Source of the DNA: Alphaproteobacteria bacterium
GTDB lineage: Bacteria; Myxococcota_A; UBA796; UBA2385
DNA: 64,000 nt
Direction of reading: 5' to 3'
Assembly: GCA_020632755.1 (NCBI GenBank)
Contig: JACKEY010000005.1
Coordinates: 806,001-870,000 of the forward strand
Positions 25,569 through 33,731 of this stretch are shown piece after piece. A program made the translations under genes and the position numbers. Numbering within the stretch: the stretch's first letter is position 1; the number at the start of each line of letters is the position of its first letter. The notes beneath the pieces were generated by a model. That model was not told the DNA's origin. It saw nothing but the letters and a program-made list of their open reading frames with translations, and made no database searches.

Positions 25569-26192
25569 ATGTCCCGCCCGGTCCTGTTCGCAACCGCTCT
25601 CCTGTTCGTTGCCGGCTGCAGCAACGGCTTCGGCAACACCGCCGACGACACCGGCGGCGACGGCACCGGTGACGACGGCGAGGGCACCTTCGTCGAAGGG
25701 GCCGAGGACCTGCCGCGCGTCGATCAGGACCTGGTCACCACCGGCTGCGAGGAGGTCTCCGGGTCCGAGCTGCCCGGCGCCGTCAGCTACTTCTTCGGCA
25801 CCTATGCCGAAGCGAGCGACGGCTGGATCGGCGAGGAGGAGTGGCGCCTGTACGCCAACGACACCTGGACGGCGAACGGCGGCGCGGACTGCTCGGTGTT
25901 CTGGGTGATCAGCGCGAGCGAGACCAGCCCCGGTTCCTGCGGCAACTGCGACGTCGGCCTGGCGATCAGCGCGGCCATCGACCGGGCGCGCACCACCTGC
26001 GGCGAGGACCTGACCAAGAACGAAGAGACCTTCACGGTCACCTACGGTGTCGACATCACCGACCAGGGCTCGAAGTCCAGCTGGTACTTCCCCGAGTCGG
26101 GCACGAACTTCGGCTGGGGCAACGCGCTGACCACGGACGGCTCGCCGACCGCGCTGAACTACGCGACCGACAAGACCTGTCAGTGGTTCTAG
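25569..26192 (+). CDS. lipoprotein of a six-cysteine family (copy 2)
   Basis: A 207-residue lipoprotein (lipobox FVAGC), paralogous to the protein at 24493. After a Gly/Asp linker it has six Cys in the same order (TGCEEV, DCSVFW, SCGNC, TCGED, TCQWF) and ends in Trp-Phe. ATG 25569 is preferred over ATG 25557 because GGAG lies six bases before it. Insertions relative to copy 1 include YFFGTYAEAS and a longer C-terminal loop. TACGAT at 25540-25545 is a possible -10. Role unknown. Confidence 0.75.
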   Translation: MSRPVLFATALLFVAGCSNGFGNTADDTGGDGTGDDGEGTFVEGAEDLPRVDQDLVTTGCEEVSGSELPGAVSYFFGTYAEASDGWIGEEEWRLYANDTWTANGGADCSVFWVISASETSPGSCGNCDVGLAISAAIDRARTTCGEDLTKNEETFTVTYGVDITDQGSKSSWYFPESGTNFGWGNALTTDGSPTALNYATDKTCQWF

Positions 26193-26231
26193 GCCCGGCG
26201 GCGGGGAACCGGCCCCGCGCCACGGTGCCGC

Positions 26232-27272
26232 TCAGAGCTGCCCGGTGATGTCGATCACGTGCAGCTTGCGCCAGTCGGCGCCTTCGCCCGGCAGGGCCGT
26301 GAACGCCAGCATCCAGCGCCCGCCGACCTCCATCACGCTCGGCTCGCCGCTGGCGACCAGGCCGGTTCGGACGGTGGTCGGGCTGCTGCCGTCGACCTTG
26401 ACGAAGCCGATGCGGTCGCCCTGCTCGGGGTCGGCGAAGGCATAGGCGACCCACTGGCCGTCCGGCGTGATGGCCGGCGCAGCGCGGATCGGCAGCCGCA
26501 CGTCGCGGGCGATGGTCTTCTTCTGGCCGGGGCCGGCGGTGGCGACGATGTCCCAGATGCCGTCGCCGCGCTCGGAGCTGAAGTACAGCACCGTGTCGCC
26601 CGCCCAGATCGGCCGCGACTGGTCACCGTTGCCGCCGACCAGCGGGATGCTCTTGCCGCCGACGAAGGTGAAGACGTCTTCGGTGCCGCGGTTCTTGCGG
26701 GTGTAGGCCAGCTTGCCGTCGGCCGACCAGCGCGGGGCGGCTTCGGTGAACGGCGACGTCAGCGCCTGGCTGACCTCGTTGCTGTTGCGGTTCCAGATGT
26801 ACAGGTCGCCGCTGCCGGTGGCCCCGCTGATGAACGCCACCTGGGCGCCGTCCCGGCTGACGGCCGGCCACGACAGGTCGCCCGAGATCTGGCTGGACGA
26901 GAGCAGCTCGGACGCCGAGGCGCCTCCGGGCTGCCAGAAGAACAGCCGGCTGGTGCCGCCAGGGCTGCTGCCCTCGAAGATGAGGATGCCGTCGCTGTGC
27001 CATGTCGGTGCGGTGACGATGCTGCCGCCGCCGCCGAAGGACGACGACGCGCCCGGCAGCTTGATCTGCGTGGGCGCGCCCATCGGGCTGCCGCTCGACA
27101 TCTTGGCGACGAACAGGTCGATGCGACCGCCGAAGTCGTTCATCTCGAACGCGAGGTGGTCGCCGCTGTCGGACCAGACGGGGTTGGTGGCGTGCCCCTT
27201 GGCGCTCACGCCGATCTCGGCGGCGTGGGCCGGGCCGGCGAGCGCCAGGGAAGCCAGGACTGCGGTGATCAT
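26232..27272 (-). CDS. TolB-like beta-propeller protein
   Basis: A 346-residue secreted protein (signal peptide LALAGPAHA) built of repeated blade motifs: NPVWSDSGDHLAFEM, APTWHSDGILIFEG, WPAVSRDGAQVAFISG, APRWSADGKLAYTRK, RPIWAGDTVLYFSS, APAITPDGQWVAYAF. This is the PD40/TolB propeller pattern, about six blades. Unlike true TolB there is no N-terminal alpha/beta domain. The start is fixed by GGAGG seven bases upstream and a 4-bp ATGA overlap (27269-27272) with the barrel gene before it. Last gene of the long minus-strand run; no Pal or TolQR nearby. Confidence 0.85.
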   Translation of the reverse strand: MITAVLASLALAGPAHAAEIGVSAKGHATNPVWSDSGDHLAFEMNDFGGRIDLFVAKMSSGSPMGAPTQIKLPGASSSFGGGGSIVTAPTWHSDGILIFEGSSPGGTSRLFFWQPGGASASELLSSSQISGDLSWPAVSRDGAQVAFISGATGSGDLYIWNRNSNEVSQALTSPFTEAAPRWSADGKLAYTRKNRGTEDVFTFVGGKSIPLVGGNGDQSRPIWAGDTVLYFSSERGDGIWDIVATAGPGQKKTIARDVRLPIRAAPAITPDGQWVAYAFADPEQGDRIGFVKVDGSSPTTVRTGLVASGEPSVMEVGGRWMLAFTALPGEGADWRKLHVIDITGQL

Positions 27273-28477
27273 CCGTCCCTCCGCGCGGGGGCGAGGGTGA
27301 GGCCGATCTGGCCCCACGGGTACATGCGGGTGCTGTCGGAGAAGGCGCCCCCCTGCACTCCGACGCCGCCCCGGAAGGGCCCGACATCGAACAGGAGGTA
27401 GGACACGGACAACGACCCACCGGCGGCCATGATGCTTCCGGAGGTGGGCTGCAGTCCGTCGGGGGTGGCGCTGGGGTCGGCGCGTGTGCACGGCTCGGAC
27501 GAGCAGTTCAGCGCGGTCGTGCCCCGTGCCGCGCCCATCGACAGGGTCGGCCCGAGCGCCAGATCGAGGTCCCCGAGCCGGAAGGTACCCGCCAGCCAGC
27601 CGTAGCCGGCCTGCAGCGAGCTCCCGACCTGCGAGTAGCCGGGCGTGTCGTCGTAGCCCTGGCCCCCGAACAGGCCGTGGTAGCCGACCTCGGCCAGGAT
27701 GCCGAAGCCGCTGTGCCAGCCGACCTGCAGGCCGGCCCCGGCGCGGGCGCCGGCCCCGGAGAAGCCGGAAGCGACGGCCAGACCGGCATCGGCGGACGGC
27801 TCGCCAGCGACCGTGAAGGCCGGACCGACGTCGATGCGCGGGCCCACGAAGGCCAGGCCCTTCTCGCGCTGCTGGCCGTCTTCGTACTCGAGCGACAGGA
27901 CGACCGGGCCCTGGTCGGGCTTCACCGAGAAGGACTTGGGACCGAAGGTGTAGTCGCCGTGCGGCAGCAGGCCCTCGAAGGTCGACTCCTGGGACACGGC
28001 GCCGACCGCCTGGGTGATGGCCTGGCGCTCGGCAGTGCCGAAGGGCAGCTTCACGGCGGCCAGGGTGCTGTCGCCCTTGTAGCGGCCGCTGACGGTGAGC
28101 TTGACCTCGCCGTAGGTCTGCTCGATGGCCTTGATGCGGCCCACGACGTCTTCGGTGGCGTCGATGTCGCGAGCCCGACGCAGGCGGGTGTAGGCGGCGG
28201 GCAGGTCACCGAGCTGGGACGCGGCTTCGGCGCCGAGCACGTGGTCGTCGTAGGTGACCTCGACCCCGGACGCCAGGAGCGGCTCGAGCTTGCGGTAGGA
28301 CTCGTCGACGCCGCGCCAGGTCTGGCGGCGGGCGAGACGCTTCATGTCCTCGGTCAGGCGGACGGCTTCGGCCTGCTCTTCAGGCGTGGCCGCGTCGGCG
28401 GGCGCCGACGTGAACAGCGCGACGCCGGCGAGCAGCGACAGCAGGGCGAGGCGGTACCGCAGGTGGGGGGCAGCCAT
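27269..28477 (-). CDS. secreted helical/barrel outer-membrane protein
   Basis: A 402-residue protein with signal peptide (TSAPADAA). Residues 30-125 are helical, TPR-like (LTEDMKRLARRQTWRGVDESY, AEAASQLGDLPAAYTRLRRA); the middle is a beta domain. From about residue 215 it has regular Gly/aromatic strands (AGLQVGWHSGFGILAEVGYHG, SSLQAGYGWLAGTFRLG, SLSVSYLLFDVG) typical of a small outer-membrane barrel. It could be an outer-membrane partner of the ABC transporter encoded just upstream, 11 bp away. Strong GGAGG five bases before the ATG; 4-bp overlap with the TolB-like gene. Confidence 0.7.
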   Translation of the reverse strand: MAAPHLRYRLALLSLLAGVALFTSAPADAATPEEQAEAVRLTEDMKRLARRQTWRGVDESYRKLEPLLASGVEVTYDDHVLGAEAASQLGDLPAAYTRLRRARDIDATEDVVGRIKAIEQTYGEVKLTVSGRYKGDSTLAAVKLPFGTAERQAITQAVGAVSQESTFEGLLPHGDYTFGPKSFSVKPDQGPVVLSLEYEDGQQREKGLAFVGPRIDVGPAFTVAGEPSADAGLAVASGFSGAGARAGAGLQVGWHSGFGILAEVGYHGLFGGQGYDDTPGYSQVGSSLQAGYGWLAGTFRLGDLDLALGPTLSMGAARGTTALNCSSEPCTRADPSATPDGLQPTSGSIMAAGGSLSVSYLLFDVGPFRGGVGVQGGAFSDSTRMYPWGQIGLTLAPARRDG

Positions 28478-28488
28478 GGAGGCCTCCG

Positions 28489-29496
28489 TCAGGACGACTG
28501 GGGATCGGGGGCGAGGGCGTGGCAGGCGACCCGGTGAGCGGGGCCGCCGTCGGGGAAGGGGTTCAAGGAGGGCACGTCGGCCCGGCAGCGCAGCTCGAGG
28601 CCGTCGACGGCCAGCGCGCAGTCGGGGCAGAAGGGGCATCCCGACGTGGCGAGCGGCCCGCGAGGGACCGGCGCCGACCAGGGATCGAACAGGATCCTGG
28701 CGTAGGGATGAACGGGCTCTGCCACGGCGAGATCGACCTCCTCGATGACACGGCCGGCGAGCATGGCCAGGACCCGGTGGCACCAGCCTCGGGCCTCGGT
28801 CATGTCGTGGGTGACGAGGATACACCCCGCGTCGGGCGGAAGGTTCCCGATCAGAGCCTCCAGCACGCTCTCCCGGCGATCCGGGTCCAGCCCGCTGGTG
28901 GGCTCGTCCGCGACGACGAGCCGTGGATCCAGGGCCAGGACCCGGGCCAGGGTCACCCGCCGCTGCTCGCCGCCCGACATCTCTCGCGGCAGCGCGTGCA
29001 GGCGCGCGCCCAGGCCCAGCCGGTCGAGCATCTCGCCCGCCTTGTCCCGCGCTTCGGCCGACGACAGCCCGCCGAGCACGGTCAGGGTCTCGATGACGTG
29101 TTCGTGGGCCGTCTGCTGGGGGTCCAGCGCGCCCATCGCGTCCTGGGGCACGTACTGGTAGTGGACGCGCCGCCCGCGGCGGGCGCTCTCGGCGACACCG
29201 CTCCAGGGCTGACCCTCGAGCCGCACCTCGCCCCGCGTCGGCTCCTCCAGGCCCAGCACGATGCGGCTGACCGTGGTCTTGCCCGAGCCGGACTGGCCGA
29301 CCAGGGCGACGACCTCTCCCGGCTGCACCGTGAATTCCACGCCCTGGACCGCGAGCACCTCGCGCCGGGGACTCCAGGGCCAGGGACCCTGCTGGTGAAA
29401 GGTCTTGTGGAGCCCGCGGATGTCCACGATGGGGCGTGCGTCCCGGTCGACCGGTCGCCGCGCGTGGATGCTGTCGGGTCGGGTCGACGCCGTCAT
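28489..29496 (-). CDS. oligopeptide-type ABC transporter ATPase (OppF-like)
   Basis: A 335-residue ATPase: Walker A GQSGSGKTT, Q-loop YVPQDAMGALDP, signature MSGGEQRR, Walker B LVVADEPTSGLD, switch His in VTHDMTE. The C-terminal extension has the Cys-rich oligopeptide/dipeptide-transporter motif (GCPFCPDC, RCRADVP, HRVACH). It pairs with the shorter ATPase gene at 29493, overlapped by 4 bp, to energise the two permeases upstream in the same operon. Substrate cannot be read from sequence; peptides or nickel-type ligands are typical of the family. Confidence 0.92.
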   Translation of the reverse strand: MTASTRPDSIHARRPVDRDARPIVDIRGLHKTFHQQGPWPWSPRREVLAVQGVEFTVQPGEVVALVGQSGSGKTTVSRIVLGLEEPTRGEVRLEGQPWSGVAESARRGRRVHYQYVPQDAMGALDPQQTAHEHVIETLTVLGGLSSAEARDKAGEMLDRLGLGARLHALPREMSGGEQRRVTLARVLALDPRLVVADEPTSGLDPDRRESVLEALIGNLPPDAGCILVTHDMTEARGWCHRVLAMLAGRVIEEVDLAVAEPVHPYARILFDPWSAPVPRGPLATSGCPFCPDCALAVDGLELRCRADVPSLNPFPDGGPAHRVACHALAPDPQSS

Positions 29497-30239
29497 GCGC
29501 CCGCTCCGTGTCCCGGCAGGGCGACCACATCGTCGGCGATGCGGTCGACGGTCGACTGGTGGTGGCTGATCAGCAGCAGCCCGGCGCCGTGGGTCACACA
29601 GACCTCGACCAGCAGCTCGACCACGGCCCTCCGCAGGACCGGGTCCAGGCCGGTCTCCGGCTCGTCGGCGATGACCAGTCGCGGCTTGGGGGCGATGGCG
29701 ATGGCCAGCGCCGCCCGCTGCGCCATGCCGCCGGACAGCTCACCCGGCAGGGCGCGGGCGACGTGCGGGGCGAGCCCGACCTCGGCCAGCAGATCGCGAA
29801 TCTCGGCGCCAGCGTCGGCCGGGGGTGACTCGCGCCGCGCGATCGCCAGGGCCAGCTGGCGACCGATGGTGCGGCCCGGGTTCAGGGCCGAGGTCGCCGC
29901 CTGGGGCGAGTAGGTCACGTAGGCCCCGCGCAGCGCCCGCGTGCGGGCGAGCAGCCGCTGCTGGGCCGCCACGCCGCGGCCGCGCACGTCGGCGAACCAG
30001 TCGGTGCGGCCCTGTTCGCCCAGCGCCGGGTAGTACAGCTCGCCGGCCTGCAGCCCGGGGTCCACGTCCAGCACGCACATGCAGGCCCGCGCCGTCAGCG
30101 ACTTGCCCGCCCCCGAGGGCCCGACCAGGGCCGTGACCTTTCGCGGGAACACGTCGAAGGCGACGTCTTCGACCAGGGTGCGCCGCGGGGCGCGGATGGT
30201 CAGGCCACGCAGGCGGACGAGGGGGGCGCCGTCGCTCAT
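29493..30239 (-). CDS. oligopeptide-type ABC transporter ATPase (OppD-like)
   Basis: A 248-residue ATPase with Walker A GPSGAGKSL, Q-loop YSPQAATSALNP, signature LSGGMAQR, Walker B LVIADEPETGLD and H-loop LISHHQST. It lacks the C-terminal Cys-rich extension present in its partner, making it about 80 residues shorter than standard OppD. Overlaps the OppF-like gene by 4 bp and follows the permease gene by 10 bp, so all belong to one operon. Confidence 0.92.
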   Translation of the reverse strand: MSDGAPLVRLRGLTIRAPRRTLVEDVAFDVFPRKVTALVGPSGAGKSLTARACMCVLDVDPGLQAGELYYPALGEQGRTDWFADVRGRGVAAQQRLLARTRALRGAYVTYSPQAATSALNPGRTIGRQLALAIARRESPPADAGAEIRDLLAEVGLAPHVARALPGELSGGMAQRAALAIAIAPKPRLVIADEPETGLDPVLRRAVVELLVEVCVTHGAGLLLISHHQSTVDRIADDVVALPGHGAGA

Positions 30240-30249
30240 CGGAACCTCC

Positions 30250-31089
30250 CTACCGGGCCCGCGCGGCGATGCCGGCGCAGAGGGTGACCACCGCCACCAC
30301 GGCGATGAGCGAGAGCCCCAGGACCAGGGCGTGGGTGGTGGGCACGTCCAGGACCAGGGCCGGGTAGCCCAGGTTCAGGAGGTCGGCCCAGCTCACCAGG
30401 CTGTCCGCGTGGGTGAAGCTCGGCTGGTCTTCCGCGACCGCCAGGTACGACAGGGCGATCTCCAGGAAGACCACCTGCATCATCACCTCGGCGCCCTGCC
30501 GGACGACCACGGGCCGCAGGTTCAGCGCCACCACGTGCCAGCCGAAGATGCGCAGCCCGCTGTAGCCGTGCGCGCGAAGGGCCTCGACGAAGCGGGCACC
30601 GCCCAGGCGCTCCGCGACCGCAGCCGCCTCGTCCGCCGCCCCGGGCGCCGCCAGCACGGCCCAGGTCAGCGCCAGGGGCAACAGCCCGCGCGCGTCCTTG
30701 GGGACGACGAGCGCGACCACCAGGACGACCAGCATGCGCGGCAGCGCGCCGAGCACCTCGCCGAAGGCCTGGATGATCGTGTTCGCCCGCTGCGATCCGG
30801 CACAAGCGAGCAACCCGCCGGCCATGCCGAGCAGGCTGACGAGCAGGCCGGCCGCCAGCGAAGGCAGCGCGACGACCTGGGCGCCCTGCTGCACATAGGC
30901 CAGCAGGGGACGGCCGCGGTTGTCGGCGCCGAAGGGCGGCAGCTCGGACGGCGTGGCGTAGCCGGCGTCCAGGTCCGGCACCGGCAGGTGCTCCGGCGCA
31001 GTCAGCGCCAGGCCCAGCAGGCCCAGCAGCAGCAGCCCGCCCACGGCGGCCGCCAGCCAGCGAGTGGCCCCTCCCTCTCGCCCGCTCAC
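30250..31089 (-). CDS. ABC transporter permease (OppC-like)
   Basis: A 279-residue inner-membrane permease with six predicted helices, an N-terminal periplasmic loop containing FGADNRGRPLLAYVQQGA (the OppC GTDxxGRD region in degenerate form) and an EAA-type coupling segment (EALRAHGYSGLRIFGWHVV). The segment VSWADLLN matches the WG/SW-x-x-L-x motif near the C-terminus. GTG start at 31089 overlaps the TGA of the OppB-like gene by 4 bp. Confidence 0.88.
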   Translation of the reverse strand: MSGREGGATRWLAAAVGGLLLLGLLGLALTAPEHLPVPDLDAGYATPSELPPFGADNRGRPLLAYVQQGAQVVALPSLAAGLLVSLLGMAGGLLACAGSQRANTIIQAFGEVLGALPRMLVVLVVALVVPKDARGLLPLALTWAVLAAPGAADEAAAVAERLGGARFVEALRAHGYSGLRIFGWHVVALNLRPVVVRQGAEVMMQVVFLEIALSYLAVAEDQPSFTHADSLVSWADLLNLGYPALVLDVPTTHALVLGLSLIAVVAVVTLCAGIAARAR

Positions 31090-32000
31090 GCTGCCTCCGC
31101 GGATGCGTGCTCGGGAACCGCCGGAGCGCGCCGCACGTGCCAGGCCGTGGCGATCTCCACAACGGCCTGCAGGACCAGCAGCAGGCTGGAGACCACCGCG
31201 AAGCCGGTGGCGGCCGCCAGCACGACGCCGAAGTCCTGGAGCAGGGTGCCGCCCCACAGCAGGTCGCCGATGCCGTCGATGCGCAGCACGGCTTCCACCA
31301 CCACCGCACCGGACAGCAGGTGCAGCAGCCGGGCCCGCAGCTGGCCGGCCAGCGCCGGCGCGACGTTGGGCAGGGTGTTGGGCAGGCGGCGCTCGCCGCG
31401 CAGCAGGGCCACGCCGACGTAGCGCTGCGTGTCCTCGCTCTGGAACAGGGCACGCGTGCCCGTGATCGAGCCCGACAGCGCGCCGTCGGCCAGCCCGAGC
31501 ACCAGTGCGCCCGCCAGCAGGCGGACCAGGGCACCCTCGCCCATGAAGGACGCCGCGCCGTAGGTCAGCTCGACGGCGGCGGCCGCCACCAGGGCCAGCA
31601 CCAGGCCGGGCGCCATGCCCAGGACCTGTACGAAGGCCTCGGCCCGCTGCGGCACCCAGCGACGCGCGCCGACGATGCTGCCCAGCACGACCGGCACCGA
31701 CGACAGCGCCAGCAGCACCAGCGTGTTCGGCACCGCGGACGTCAGCAGCTCGGCCACGGGCACGCCCTGCTGCAGCCGCCAGGAGCTGCCGAAGTCCCCC
31801 TGCAGCGCCGCCGAGACCCAGCCCTGGAAGAAGGCCCACGGCCCCGCGTCCAGGTTCCACCGGGCCGCGAGCACGTCCGTGCCCCCGCAGCTCTCCGGCG
31901 GGCAGATGATGCTCGCGGGATCACCCGGCAGCGCCCAGATGAGCGCGGTGATGATGGCAGGCACCAACAGCGGCAGGATGCATGCCGCTGCCAGTCGCAC
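31086..32000 (-). CDS. ABC transporter permease (OppB-like)
   Basis: A permease of at least 304 residues: first helix ending ALPGDPA (the OppB PGDP motif), a periplasmic loop with ALQGDFGSSWRLQQGVPV, TLVLLALSS, and a coupling segment (GVALLRGERRLPNTLPNVAPAL). The annotated start is GTG 32000, which has no ribosome site; a CTG at 32027 is four bases after a perfect GGAGG and would add nine residues (MRSWWLRPA) that look like a normal membrane-protein N-terminus. Overlaps the OppC-like gene by 4 bp. Confidence 0.87.
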   Translation of the reverse strand: MRLAAACILPLLVPAIITALIWALPGDPASIICPPESCGGTDVLAARWNLDAGPWAFFQGWVSAALQGDFGSSWRLQQGVPVAELLTSAVPNTLVLLALSSVPVVLGSIVGARRWVPQRAEAFVQVLGMAPGLVLALVAAAAVELTYGAASFMGEGALVRLLAGALVLGLADGALSGSITGTRALFQSEDTQRYVGVALLRGERRLPNTLPNVAPALAGQLRARLLHLLSGAVVVEAVLRIDGIGDLLWGGTLLQDFGVVLAAATGFAVVSSLLLVLQAVVEIATAWHVRRAPAVPEHASAEAA

Positions 32001-32078
32001 CGCCGGACGCAGCCACCAGCTCCGCAGGGGGCCTCCCTCGCTGCCCGGACGCCGGCCGTCGTCGACCGGCGTCGGCGG

Positions 32079-33662
32079 CTACCGCCCGTACTTCCAGGCG
32101 TCGATCTCGGTGAAGTAGTAGTACGGCGTGATGATGTTGCCGCGGACCTCGGTCCGCCAGGCGCTCTTCGTGTCGAGCTTCCACAGGAACAGGTAGGGCA
32201 GGTCTTCCGCGAGCTGCTGGTGCAGCTTGTGGTAGGCGTCCCGCGCCGCCGTGTCCGTGATCGCGGCGTCGTACTGGGCCAGGGTCTTGTCGACGTCGGC
32301 GTTGCTGTAGTTGAAGATGTTCAGCTTGCCGGCGTTGTCGCCGCGGCTGTGGAAGAGGTGGTTCACCTCTTCGTACAGGCCGAAGGACCACTTGCCGATG
32401 AGCAGGTCGTAGTCGGTGGCCGTGCCGGTCAGCACCTCGCGCTTCCACTCGTCCGCGGAGATCTTGAACTCCTGCCGGTCGAAGCCGATGGCGCCCAGCT
32501 GGTTGCCGACCTGGGACAGCAGGTCCGGGGCTTCGTTGTTCAGCGGGGTCAGCATGCCGATGCGCAGGCTGATCGGCTTGCCGGCGTGGTGCCAGCGACC
32601 GCCGACCTGCGACAGGCCGGCCTGCTCGAACAGGGCGCGGGACTTGGCCTTGTCGCTGCGCTCGACCGTGGCGACCGCCCGGTTGTAGTACGGGCTGCTC
32701 TGCACGAAGGGACCGCTGATGAACTCGCAGGGGCTGTTCTGCTCGCCGGGCTTCACGCCGATGGTGAACTGCCGCAGCTCGGTCCGGTCGATGGCCTGGT
32801 TCAGGCCCATGCGCACGCGGCGGTCGGCCAGCGCGCCCTTGTTCGTGTTCACCGCGATGAACCACCACGACCGCAGGTCGTAGGACTTCAGCGCGACCTC
32901 GTCGTTGCTGGACAGGTCCGGACGGTAGGGCGGCGACACGGCGATGATGCCCTGCACGCCGTTGTTGATGATGGTCTTGACCTGGACCAGCGGGTCACCC
33001 GTGTCCTGCAGCTGCAGCTGGGCGATCTGCGGGGTGTGGTGCGCGTTGGCGAAGGCGTCGAACAGCGCGCCGCGCCGGCCGCGGCTGCCCTTCATCGGGC
33101 CCGTGCCGATCGGCCGGGCCGAGAACTCGAGGTCGGGGCTGATCGCGGTGCTGTCGAAGGCGTTCTGCGGCAGGATCGAGAAGCCCAGCCGCTCGCGCGG
33201 GTTGTGGAAGACCCGGTTGAACTTCACGACGGCGACGTTGGCGCCCGAGGTCTCGCAGCCGACCAGGAACTGCTTGTACTCCTGGGCCACCGGCGAGGGC
33301 GTCTCCGGGTCGAGCATGGCGTCGACCGTGAAGCACAGGTCCTTGCTGGTGAGCGGCTTGCCGTTGTGCCACTTGATGCCGGACTTGAGCGTGATCTCGA
33401 CGGCCTTGCCCGAGTCCACCAGCTTCCAGCTCTGCACGACCCGGCTCTTGAGCTCGTTGGTCACCGCGTCGTGGAACCACAGGCGGTCGAACACGAGCTC
33501 CTGGCTGCGGTAGTCGACCATCGCAGACGCGTAGAGCGGGTTCATCGAGGTGGGCAGGCTCTCCTCGAAGTACGCCAGGGTGGAGCCGGTGCCCAGGGTC
33601 GCCATGCCGAGCGCACCAGCACCCATCAGGGCGGCGGCGAGGGGGGCGTCACGAAGGGCCAT
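32079..33662 (-). CDS. ABC transporter solute-binding protein, family 5
   Basis: A 527-residue peptide-type binding protein (SBP_bac_5). Features: AYFEESLPTSMNPLYAS near the N-terminus, VEITLKSGIKWHNGKPLTSKD, the GTGPMKG turn, NTNKGALADRRVRMGLNQAIDR, and a C-terminal lobe ending WRTEVRGN. The N-terminus (LMGAGALGMATLG) is a weak signal or anchor without a lipobox, so it may be free in the periplasm. AGGAG seven bases before the ATG. First of the transporter genes; 69 bp after the lipoprotein gene that precedes it. Confidence 0.9.
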   Translation of the reverse strand: MALRDAPLAAALMGAGALGMATLGTGSTLAYFEESLPTSMNPLYASAMVDYRSQELVFDRLWFHDAVTNELKSRVVQSWKLVDSGKAVEITLKSGIKWHNGKPLTSKDLCFTVDAMLDPETPSPVAQEYKQFLVGCETSGANVAVVKFNRVFHNPRERLGFSILPQNAFDSTAISPDLEFSARPIGTGPMKGSRGRRGALFDAFANAHHTPQIAQLQLQDTGDPLVQVKTIINNGVQGIIAVSPPYRPDLSSNDEVALKSYDLRSWWFIAVNTNKGALADRRVRMGLNQAIDRTELRQFTIGVKPGEQNSPCEFISGPFVQSSPYYNRAVATVERSDKAKSRALFEQAGLSQVGGRWHHAGKPISLRIGMLTPLNNEAPDLLSQVGNQLGAIGFDRQEFKISADEWKREVLTGTATDYDLLIGKWSFGLYEEVNHLFHSRGDNAGKLNIFNYSNADVDKTLAQYDAAITDTAARDAYHKLHQQLAEDLPYLFLWKLDTKSAWRTEVRGNIITPYYYFTEIDAWKYGR

Positions 33663-33731
33663 GGGGTTTCTCCTTGTCTGCAGCCGGGCGCCGTCGGGCG
33701 GCCGTGCCGAGCGCCCCGGAGGGCGAGAGCG

